DNA of 10,385 bases from Clostridia bacterium (GTDB taxonomy: Bacteria; Bacillota; Clostridia; Christensenellales; Borkfalkiaceae). Of the stretch, positions 1 through 5,183 are shown one piece after another; position 1 is the first letter of the stretch; each line of letters begins with the position of its first letter. Both the position numbers and the translations under genes were made by a program. Where the stretch lies: contig CAAFYG010000127.1 of NCBI GenBank assembly GCA_900767195.1, positions 1 to 10,385 on the forward strand, read 5' to 3'. Below the pieces are notes generated by a model. That model ran no database searches. It was not told where the DNA came from and was given only the letters and a program-made list of their open reading frames with translations.

Positions 1-346
1 CAACTTGCTCAACGCCTTTAACGTCGGGGATACAGTTTTCCAATTCGGACAAAGCAATTTCAACTTGTCCGCCCCCGCGCTTTGCGGCATGGTTGCGCTT
101 GTAGCGATTCAAAGCGAGGTTGCGAGTGATTTTTCCGAGAAACGCAGCTAATCTGTTCGGCCTTTGCGGGGGAATACTGTTCCACGCGCCCAAATAAGTA
201 TCGTTGACGCATTCTTCCGCCTCAAAATGGTCATACAAAATATTATAAGCGATGGTATGACAGTAACCCCCGTATTTTTCAGCCGTTGCAGATATCGCGC
301 GTTCTTCTTTTGCCCAATACAAAGCAATAATTTCCTGATCGTTCAT
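1..346 (-). CDS. ECF-type RNA polymerase sigma factor, N-terminal part (cut by window edge)
   Basis: Reading the minus strand from the ATG at 346 gives 115 open codons that run off the left edge. The protein begins MNDQEIIALYWAKEERAIS. A segment near residues 45-58 with acidic residues and DTYLGAWN matches sigma region 2.1-2.2, where many family members have EDVVQETF..AW. It is followed by RLAAFLGKITRNLALNRYKR, the usual region 2.3-2.4 pattern (FL..I.RN.ALN..KR) that contacts the -10 element. Region 4 lies outside the window. The product should direct RNA polymerase to a small regulon, and such genes are usually followed by a membrane anti-sigma factor gene. The start is supported by AAGGAA about six bases upstream. 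The subgroup is uncertain because only the first half is visible. Confidence 0.85.
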   Translation of the reverse strand, partial: MNDQEIIALYWAKEERAISATAEKYGGYCHTIAYNILYDHFEAEECVNDTYLGAWNSIPPQRPNRLAAFLGKITRNLALNRYKRNHAAKRGGGQVEIALSELENCIPDVKGVEQV

Positions 347-450
347 AACGTTCCTTTTCGTTGTGCAACGCCCTTTCACTTATAAAGACAACAAAAAAAT
401 CGTCTCGTTGCGTAAAAATAAAAAAAATTTCTAAAAAATTCCGGATGATA
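347..450 (-). promoter_or_regulatory. Upstream region of the sigma factor gene, with possible ECF-type promoter
   Basis: Read on the minus strand, the block contains GCAAC near 413-409, then a T-rich stretch, then GTC near 392-390. ECF promoters often have an AAC-containing -35 and a GTC-like -10, so self-activation is possible. I infer this from motif resemblance only. Just upstream of the ribosome binding site, positions 359-370 form an inverted repeat, CGTTG-2-CAACG, which could be an operator. No consensus housekeeping promoter is visible here, although TATAAG is present near 383-378. Confidence 0.3.
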
Positions 451-620
451 CAAAAAAGCGCAGGGAAAAAGTACTTTCTCTGCGCTTTTAAACTAAACGT
501 AATTCATAGGCGGTTACCTCCCGTCGAGAGTTTATGTTTTAATTTTGTTAGTATCTCTTCTCGTTCTGCCTCTCTCAAAAGTTGATTTTTGCTGATTTTG
601 GTATTATTAAGTACACTATC
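451..620 (-). ncRNA. Unassigned ~170-nt structured RNA (small RNA or leader)
   Basis: A near-consensus promoter (655-627) and a strong intrinsic terminator (489-452) bracket about 170 bases, on the minus strand, without a credible protein. Visible RNA features are GAGAG (576-572) able to pair with CTCTC (530-526), an A-rich internal segment, and the block GGGAGGTAACCGCC (522-509) followed by ATG AAT TAC GTT TAG. That reads as a Shine-Dalgarno-like sequence plus a four-codon ORF (MNYV), ending just before the terminator stem. The sigma factor start lies about 105 bases further on in the same orientation, so the unit could be an attenuating leader. I find no upstream segment complementary to a terminator arm, which favours a free-standing RNA. 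I cannot assign a family. The clostridial raiA RNA class should be tested first, but that suggestion rests on size and host type only. Confidence 0.55.
452..489 (-). terminator. Intrinsic terminator of the unassigned RNA
   Basis: Arms at 454-468 and 475-489 form a stem of about 15 pairs (AAAAGCGCAG against CTGCGCTTTT, one mismatch, then GAAA/TTTC) with a six-base loop. On the minus strand the stem runs straight into a T-run at 457-452. On the plus strand no T-run follows, so the orientation is clear. Confidence 0.85.
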
Positions 621-626
621 AATTAT

Positions 627-655
627 ATTATAGCACAAACTTTTTTATTTTTCAA
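627..655 (-). promoter_or_regulatory. Near-consensus housekeeping promoter for the unassigned RNA
   Basis: On the minus strand, TTGAAA at 655-650 is followed after exactly 17 bases by a perfect TATAAT at 632-627. The expected transcript start is near 620. The spacer is A/T-rich. The promoter lies immediately beside the ABC permease remnant and points away from it. Confidence 0.8.
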
Positions 656-734
656 GTTTTAGCATGCGGTTGTGTGAAAATTTGCGAAATAAGAAAGTTT
701 TATAAAAATTCCCAGAAATTCCACAAATATTTAT

Positions 735-965
735 AATATGGCGGCAAACATGCAAGGATTTTACTTCTTTGTAATGCACAGCGCGTTCAAAGCAATGCCG
801 ATCGACTATTCCGAGGCGGCTAAAATAGACGGCGCAAGCAACGGACAAATTCTTTTGGCGATAGCGATGCCATTGATTAAGAACCTGTTTCTTACGGTTT
901 TACTAATCAATTTCGTTGAGTAATGGAATAATTATCAATCATCCGCATTACGATGTAGGCAGCAG
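735..965 (+). pseudogene. Remnant of a carbohydrate ABC transporter permease (MalG/UgpE-like)
   Basis: Codons from about 735 read NMAANMQGFYFFVMHSAFKA and then the permease EAA loop, EAAKIDGASNGQILLAIAMP, which in intact proteins contacts the ATPase subunit. The match continues through a hydrophobic stretch ending INFVE. A TAA at 921-923 follows, but the same frame then reads WNNYQSSA, resembling the WNDYQ motif that follows in intact family members. The stop is therefore probably an in-frame nonsense mutation. The N-terminal helices and the C-terminus are missing: the frame is closed upstream at 690-692 and again soon after 965. No ribosome binding site, ATPase or binding-protein gene is nearby. 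It is best read as a decayed leftover of a sugar transport operon. A functional 61-residue peptide is unlikely. Confidence 0.75.
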
Positions 966-1134
966 TAAATCGTCTTTAAGTTACCATAAAAATGCAAACA
1001 GCAAAAAATGAGAAAGGGGAATTTTTCCGCAAAAGTGTACAAAAGGCAAAAAATGCCCGAAAAATCACCGCCAAAATCACCTCCAAAGTTGGTGTTTGTC
1101 GAAAAAATCGTTGCATAGATATTCATTAAAACGC
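966..1134. other. Non-coding stretch between the permease remnant and the tRNA terminator
   Basis: I see no supported gene here. A short open frame exists on the minus strand, but it runs into the tRNA-Leu terminator and has no ribosome binding site. Near 1068-1094 the minus strand carries two copies of a GGTGATTTTGGCGG-like word, possibly remnant coding sequence or simple slippage. Confidence 0.5.
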
Positions 1135-1180
1135 AAAAAAATTCACGAAATCTTATGCATTTATGCAAGATTCCGTGAAT
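1135..1180 (-). terminator. Intrinsic terminator of tRNA-Leu
   Basis: Arms 1141-1154 and 1167-1180 form a 14-base stem with one mismatch around a 12-base loop that can itself fold. On the minus strand it is followed by a T-run (1141-1135). It starts two bases after the encoded CCA end of the tRNA. Confidence 0.9.
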
Positions 1181-1182
1181 AA

Positions 1183-1267
1183 TGGTGCGATCGACAGGAA
1201 TTGAACCTGCATGGTGTTAGCCACAAGATCCTTAGTCTTGCGCGTCTGCCAGTTCCGCCACGATCGC
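1183..1267 (-). tRNA. tRNA-Leu, anticodon AAG, CCA encoded
   Basis: On the minus strand the acceptor arms GCGATCG (1267-1261) and CGATCGC (1193-1187) pair perfectly and are followed by discriminator A and encoded CCA (1186-1183). The anticodon stem CAAGA/TCTTG closes the loop CTAAGGA, giving anticodon AAG, which reads the leucine codon CTT. The long variable arm (TGG CTAACA CCA) marks a class II tRNA, and the T-arm has a TTCAATT loop. Total length is 85 bases with CCA. Most bacteria carry GAG rather than AAG here, so A34 may be deaminated to inosine. That modification is inferred and cannot be seen in the sequence. Confidence 0.95.
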
Positions 1268-1333
1268 ATTTCTAACTGTTTTCGTCGTTTTTTCCGGCTC
1301 GCATAAACCCGCTCGCTTTTTACGACGCTATTC

Positions 1334-1362
1334 ATTATATACTAATCCTTCGCGTTTGTCAA
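1334..1362 (-). promoter_or_regulatory. Consensus promoter of tRNA-Leu
   Basis: On the minus strand, a perfect TTGACA (1362-1357) and a perfect TATAAT (1339-1334) are separated by 17 bases. The expected start is near 1327, leaving a 5' leader of about 60 bases to be removed by RNase P. The -35 and following bases (TTGACAAACGCG) are identical to those of the promoter at 10039-10068. Confidence 0.9.
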
Positions 1363-1440
1363 CCTTTTTTGCGTAGTTTCCGCAAAAATTTTATTTCATT
1401 TTTTTGCCGATTTTTTAGGCATTTTGCGCTTTGCATCCGC

Positions 1441-1469
1441 TTGCTTTTCCTCCTGTTTTTTAGTATAAT
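1441..1469 (+). promoter_or_regulatory. Promoter of the DUF1846 gene
   Basis: TTGCTT (1441-1446) and a perfect TATAAT (1464-1469) are separated by 17 bases. Transcription should begin near 1476, giving a leader of about 84 bases in which I see no obvious regulatory hairpin. Confidence 0.7.
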
Positions 1470-1559
1470 ATTTTCAATGAGTACATTGAGTGTATCATTC
1501 GAGCCGCCTCATCGTATGGAGTCAGCCGAAAATAAGAGAAGCATACCAAGGAGCAAATC

Positions 1560-3047
1560 ATGAACAAAGTCGGATTCGATAACGAAAAATACCTTTCGAT
1601 GCAATCGGAACACATTCGCGAGCGCGTGGATAAATTCGGCGATAAATTATATCTCGAATTCGGCGGAAAGCTGTTCGACGATTATCACGCTTCGCGCGTT
1701 TTGCCCGGTTTCGCGCCCGATTCCAAACTCCAGATGCTTCTCAAAATGAAAGACGAAGCCGAAATCGTGATCGTGATCAATTCCGACGCGATCGAGCAGT
1801 GCAAGATGCGCGGCGATCTCGGCATCACTTACGATATGGACGTGCTGCGCCTCATCGATGCGTTCCGCGAAGTGGGGCTGTACGTGGGCAGCGTGTGCTT
1901 AACGCAATTCGCCGATCAGAAGCTTGCCAAAAAATTCGAGCGCACGCTCAAAAAACTCGATATCAAAACGTACCGCCACTACCCGATCGCCGGCTACCCT
2001 TACGACGTGGACGGCATCGTTTCCGAGAACGGTCTCGGCAAAAACGAATACATAGAAACTTCGAGGCGGCTTGTGATCGTCACCGCGCCCGGCCCCGGCA
2101 GCGGCAAAATGGCAACCTGCATTTCGCAGCTTTATCACGACAACAAGCGCGGCGTAAAATCGGGCTACGCCAAATTCGAAACTTTTCCGATCTGGAATCT
2201 GCCCCTCAAACACATGGTAAACATAGCGTACGAGGCCGCCACCGCCGATCTCAACGACGTGAACATGATCGATCCGTACCATCTCGAAGCTTACGGCGTA
2301 AGCACCGTAAATTACAATCGCGACGTGGAAATTTTCCCCGTACTCAATCGTCTTTTCCAAAAAATTTACGGCGAAGAAATTTATAAATCGCCCACGGACA
2401 TGGGCGTGAATATGGCGGGCAACTGCATTTTTGACGACGCGGTGTGCGTGGAAGCTTCGAAACAGGAAATCGTACGCAGATATTTCGCCGCGCTTGTGGA
2501 TCGCCGTAACGATAAGGTGGGCGACGCCGTGGTTGCGAAACTCGAATTTTTAATGCAGCAGAACGAAATCACCGTGCAGATCCGCAAAGCGGTGGCGGCG
2601 GCGCGCGATAAACAGGCAAAAACCAACGAGCCTGCGTGCGCGATCGAACTCAACGACGGCACGATCGTGACGGGCAAAACTACGCGACTTCTCGGCGCGG
2701 TGAGTGCGATGCTTTTAAACGCTTTGAAAATTCTGGCGGGCATCGACGATAAAGTGATGCTTTTATCGCCGAGCATTATCGAACCGATCCAACGTCTGAA
2801 AACGGTGCATCTCGGCGGACATAATCCGCGGTTACACTCCGACGAAATTTTAATCGCGCTTTCGATTTCGGCGGTGACGAACCCCGTAGCCGCGCTTGCG
2901 ATGCAGGCGTTGGCGGGGTTGAAAGGCGCAGAATGTCATTCCACGGTGATTTTATCGCAGGTGGACGTGAACGTGCTGAAAAAACTCGGCATCAATTATA
3001 CCGCCGATCCCATTTATCAGACGAAAAAATTGTATCACGCAAAATAA
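1560..3047 (+). CDS. DUF1846 family protein
   Basis: This 495-residue protein matches the DUF1846 family over its whole length, including the N-terminal block with KLYLEFGGKLFDDYHASRVLPGF-type sequence (residues about 30-52), VINSDAIEQ (72-80) and the central TAPGPGSGKMATCISQLYHD stretch (about 175-194). The GPGSGK segment resembles a nucleotide-binding P-loop, but I do not claim ATP binding. Length is normal for the family and the protein appears soluble, with no signal peptide or membrane helix. The family's biochemical role is not established to my knowledge, so none is given here. The start is fixed by AAGGAG six to seven bases upstream. The gene stands alone between its own promoter and a strong terminator, with no partner gene to suggest a pathway. 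Confidence 0.93.
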   Translation: MNKVGFDNEKYLSMQSEHIRERVDKFGDKLYLEFGGKLFDDYHASRVLPGFAPDSKLQMLLKMKDEAEIVIVINSDAIEQCKMRGDLGITYDMDVLRLIDAFREVGLYVGSVCLTQFADQKLAKKFERTLKKLDIKTYRHYPIAGYPYDVDGIVSENGLGKNEYIETSRRLVIVTAPGPGSGKMATCISQLYHDNKRGVKSGYAKFETFPIWNLPLKHMVNIAYEAATADLNDVNMIDPYHLEAYGVSTVNYNRDVEIFPVLNRLFQKIYGEEIYKSPTDMGVNMAGNCIFDDAVCVEASKQEIVRRYFAALVDRRNDKVGDAVVAKLEFLMQQNEITVQIRKAVAAARDKQAKTNEPACAIELNDGTIVTGKTTRLLGAVSAMLLNALKILAGIDDKVMLLSPSIIEPIQRLKTVHLGGHNPRLHSDEILIALSISAVTNPVAALAMQALAGLKGAECHSTVILSQVDVNVLKKLGINYTADPIYQTKKLYHAK

Positions 3048-3084
3048 TGCGCAGTATTGCGAGCTTTTAAAATCGGCAATTATT

Positions 3085-3119
3085 AAGTCGGCGTTCCCGC
3101 GGGGACGTCGGCTTTTTTT
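3085..3119 (+). terminator. Intrinsic terminator of the DUF1846 gene
   Basis: A long GC-rich stem (3085-3097 with 3102-3114, including three G-T wobbles) with a CGCG loop is followed by seven T residues (3113-3119). It lies about 40 bases after the stop codon and insulates the next gene. Confidence 0.9.
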
Positions 3120-3149
3120 AACAAAAAGCGCGGTTTTGTATAAAAACCG

Positions 3150-3178
3150 TTGACAAGAGAAGCGTATTCTGATATAAT
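3150..3178 (+). promoter_or_regulatory. Consensus promoter of the degV-type gene
   Basis: A perfect TTGACA (3150-3155) and a perfect TATAAT (3173-3178) are separated by 17 bases. Transcription should start near 3185, which leaves an unusually long leader of about 126 bases before the ATG at 3311. Confidence 0.9.
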
Positions 3179-3212
3179 TGTAACAGTTTTATATGACAAT
3201 CTGCAAAAATCC

Positions 3213-3300
3213 GATACGGAAAAGCAGGCGCAAGATTCCCCATACGGAGGCGAAAACAGCCGTATGCGGGGCAAAAAGTCCCCGTGCGCGAGGACGAATC
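3213..3300 (+). promoter_or_regulatory. Structured 5' leader, candidate RNA switch
   Basis: The leader can fold into a three-way junction. P1 pairs GATTC 3234-3238 with GAATC 3296-3300. P2 pairs 3239-3247 with 3260-3269, with one bulged C. P3 pairs 3278-3284 with 3289-3295, with one mismatch and a UGCG tetraloop. Two alternatives exclude this fold. GGGG 3268-3271 can pair with CCCC 3280-3283, breaking the base of P2 and P3. A second ATACGG copy at 3214-3219 competes with the copy at 3242-3247 for CCGTAT 3260-3265. It does not match any riboswitch consensus I know (c-di-GMP, ZTP, THF, FMN, cobalamin, purine and guanidine considered). A regulatory role is inferred from the pairing alone. Confidence 0.45.
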
Positions 3301-3310
3301 CGAGGAAAAC

Positions 3311-4183
3311 ATGAACGATTACGAAATATTTACAGACGCTTCGGCGGATATGGCGGCGGGTGCAGCAGAGAAATACGGCGTCAGGGTAATACCGATGCGC
3401 TACACGCTGCAAAACGAAGAAAAAATTTGGCACGGCACGGAAAACGATGCGGAAAAGCAGGCATTTTATCAGGCGGAACGGCGCGGCGAAGAGGTGAAAA
3501 GCACACAGATTAACCCCGCCACCTACGAAGAGGTATTCGAGCCGTATTTAAAGGCGGGCAAAGACATTTTGTATCTTTGCTTATCGGGCGGGCTTTCGCA
3601 AACGTATTCTTCTTCGGTTGCGGCCGCGCAAGCTTTGAAAAAGGCGTATCCCGAAAGAAAAATCGTGTGCGTGGATTCGCTTTCCGCCACGGTGGGGCTC
3701 GGGCTTCTCGCCGAACATGCGGCGAAAAACCGCGAGCGCGGTCTTTCGATCGAAGAGAACGCGGCGGACGCGGAAAGCGCGAAAGGCAGCGTTTGCCACT
3801 GGTTTACCGTGAACGATCTCGACTTTTTAAAACGCGGCGGCAGAGTGCCGGCAAGCCTTGCCGCACTCGGTAAAATTCTGCATATCAAACCCATTCTGCG
3901 CATCGGCGAAGACGGAAAACTTTTGAGTATCGGCAAAAAAATCGGTTTGAAATTTGCGCTGAACGAGCTTGTGGGTTTGTATTCCGCGCACTCGGAAAAG
4001 GCGGCGGACGAAGAAATCCGCATTGTGCATTGCGATTGTCCGCAATTTGCCGAAACGGTGGAAAAAGCGATTCTGAAAATCAATCCCGCCGCAAAAATCG
4101 AAATTTGCGAAACGTCGCCGATTATCGGAATTCACGTTGGGTACGACGTGGTGGGCGTGGTGCATATCGGCAAACGCGCTTAA
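3311..4183 (+). CDS. DegV family protein, probable fatty-acid-binding (FakB-like)
   Basis: This 290-residue protein shows DegV-fold landmarks in order: YEIFTDASADM at the N-terminus, STQINP (64-69, the TSQPSP position), LSGGLSQTYSS (91-101, the LSSGLSGTY motif), VDS (121-123), FTVNDLDFLKRGGR (165-178), HIKPIL (191-196) and HVGYDVVGVVHIG (275-287). Family members hold a fatty acid between two domains. Some, called FakB, present it to the kinase FakA for phosphorylation and phospholipid synthesis. Whether this one works with FakA is inferred. No fakA is in the window. The ATG at 3311 is chosen over an in-frame ATG at 3284 because DegV proteins begin at the YEIFTD strand and GAGG lies just upstream of 3311. 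It is soluble, of normal length and transcribed alone. Confidence 0.92.
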   Translation: MNDYEIFTDASADMAAGAAEKYGVRVIPMRYTLQNEEKIWHGTENDAEKQAFYQAERRGEEVKSTQINPATYEEVFEPYLKAGKDILYLCLSGGLSQTYSSSVAAAQALKKAYPERKIVCVDSLSATVGLGLLAEHAAKNRERGLSIEENAADAESAKGSVCHWFTVNDLDFLKRGGRVPASLAALGKILHIKPILRIGEDGKLLSIGKKIGLKFALNELVGLYSAHSEKAADEEIRIVHCDCPQFAETVEKAILKINPAAKIEICETSPIIGIHVGYDVVGVVHIGKRA

Positions 4184-4210
4184 AAGCCGGCGCAATCAAT
4201 GAATCCGCGA

Positions 4211-4239
4211 AAAAAATACGTATCCGTCGCAGGATACGT
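4211..4239 (-). terminator. Second hairpin terminator, minus strand
   Basis: ACGTATCC (4218-4225) and GGATACGT (4232-4239) form a perfect eight-pair stem with a six-base loop. On the minus strand it is followed by a T-run (4216-4211), the layout of an intrinsic terminator for the kinase operon. On the plus strand it lies about 35 bases after the degV-type stop but has no T-run. Confidence 0.6.
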
Positions 4240-4272
4240 CAGTTAATAATCAGGATACGTCAGTTAATAATC
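4231..4272. repeat. Perfect 21-base tandem duplication
   Basis: Positions 4231-4251 and 4252-4272 are identical 21-base units, each beginning AGGATACGTC and ending TTAATAATC. Each unit carries the right arm of the hairpin at 4218-4239, so two copies can compete for the single left arm. The unit also contributes the first bases of the next hairpin. Confidence 0.95.
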
Positions 4273-4303
4273 GGCAGCTCTTCGGGAAGAAAAGCTGCCG
4301 ATT
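4269..4303. terminator. Strong hairpin between convergent genes
   Basis: AATCGGCAGCT (4269-4279) pairs perfectly with AGCTGCCGATT (4293-4303), and an inner CTTC/GAAG can extend the stem. It lies 85 bases after the degV-type stop and 47 bases after the kinase stop. The flanks are A/T-rich without a clean T-run, so it probably blocks or stabilises the 3' ends of both converging transcripts. Confidence 0.6.
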
Positions 4304-4349
4304 GAATTATCCGATGAAATTATCCGCACAGCGGTTTAAAAAACAGATT

Positions 4350-5183
4350 TTATGCGTTGGCGGAATTATTTTTATCCGTTTCTTTCTGCGGGGTTTGCGG
4401 GGCGTCGGAATAATATCCGCTGTAATAGTACTGCGTGTAGCGCGATTCTTTTTTAGCGAACTTTTCGGGCTTGTAATCGTTTACCACGATGCCGAGAAGA
4501 TTAGCTTTTACGAATTTCAAAGCGTCCACCGCCGCGCGGATGTCGCTTTGATACGAATACTTGTAGCGCGTTACGAGAAACGTGCCGTTCGCAATCGGCG
4601 CAACGGCGAGCGCGTCCGATACAAGCCGGAAGGGCGGCGAATCGTAAATCGTGTAGGCAAATCGTTTTTTCAGCGTAAGATTAAGATCTTTCATCACATC
4701 GGCAGCCAGAAGTTCGTAAGGGCGCACCGTTTGCGTGCCGCGGCAGATCACGAATAAATTCGGGCTGATTTCGGTGGGGCGCAGCACTTCTTCGAGCGTT
4801 GCCTGTCCCGAAAGATAATCGGAAAGCCCGGGCGCATGCGGCACGTTAAAAAATTTCGAAAGCCGCCCCGCGCGAAGATCCGTGTCTACAAGCACCACTT
4901 TTACGTTGGACTGAGCAAGCATCAGCGCGGTGTTCGCCGCCACGGTGGTTTTCCCTTCGGCAGGATAGGAAGAGGTACATAAAAAGCTTGCGCCCGTGCC
5001 GTCGTGCTGCCGAGCGAGCGATACGGAAAGCGTCATTTTCAGACTTCTGAACGCTTCGGTGACGGTGAACGGGGTTTCCTCATTTAAAAGATACGCGCGT
5101 TTGCCGCCCTGCAAAGCCGCTTTTTCGGCTTTTTTTCTTGCCGTATTTGCATTTCTTTTGCTTAAAAAATCGAAGAATCTCAT
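4350..5183 (-). CDS. Bacterial tyrosine kinase of the CpsD/CapB/YwqD type
   Basis: This 277-residue P-loop protein has the bacterial tyrosine kinase set: the oligomerisation segment TEAFRSLKMTL (42-52), Walker A SSYPAEGKTT (71-80), Walker A' VVLVDTDLR (96-104), Walker B TIYDSPP (178-184) and a C-terminal tyrosine cluster with Y249, Y252-254, Y257 and Y258. Such kinases autophosphorylate in trans at the tyrosine cluster, and cycles of phosphorylation control capsule or exopolysaccharide assembly. There is no membrane segment, so it must be activated by the membrane adaptor encoded just upstream. The ATG directly follows the adaptor's TAA, and the GGAGG ribosome binding site lies inside the adaptor's last codons, so translation is probably coupled. 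No partner phosphatase or glycosyltransferase gene is nearby. Confidence 0.93.
   Translation of the reverse strand: MRFFDFLSKRNANTARKKAEKAALQGGKRAYLLNEETPFTVTEAFRSLKMTLSVSLARQHDGTGASFLCTSSYPAEGKTTVAANTALMLAQSNVKVVLVDTDLRAGRLSKFFNVPHAPGLSDYLSGQATLEEVLRPTEISPNLFVICRGTQTVRPYELLAADVMKDLNLTLKKRFAYTIYDSPPFRLVSDALAVAPIANGTFLVTRYKYSYQSDIRAAVDALKFVKANLLGIVVNDYKPEKFAKKESRYTQYYYSGYYSDAPQTPQKETDKNNSANA

Noticed and set aside
509..522. T-box antiterminator motif suggested by GGGAGGTAACCGCC
   Set aside because: The conserved T-box core (GTGGNACCGCG) is not present, there is no specifier-loop architecture, and the downstream gene is a sigma factor rather than an aminoacyl-tRNA synthetase or amino-acid gene.
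935..1168. Minus-strand open frame with a GGDFGGDFSG repeat
   Set aside because: It begins inside the tRNA-Leu terminator, has no ribosome binding site, and its C-terminal part is antisense to the permease remnant.
1899..2360. Minus-strand open frame inside the DUF1846 gene
   Set aside because: It is the shadow of a family-length protein with matching motifs, and has no promoter or ribosome binding site.
3523..4083. Minus-strand open frame inside the degV-type gene
   Set aside because: It is low-complexity (Ser/Ala-rich) sequence antisense to clear DegV motifs.
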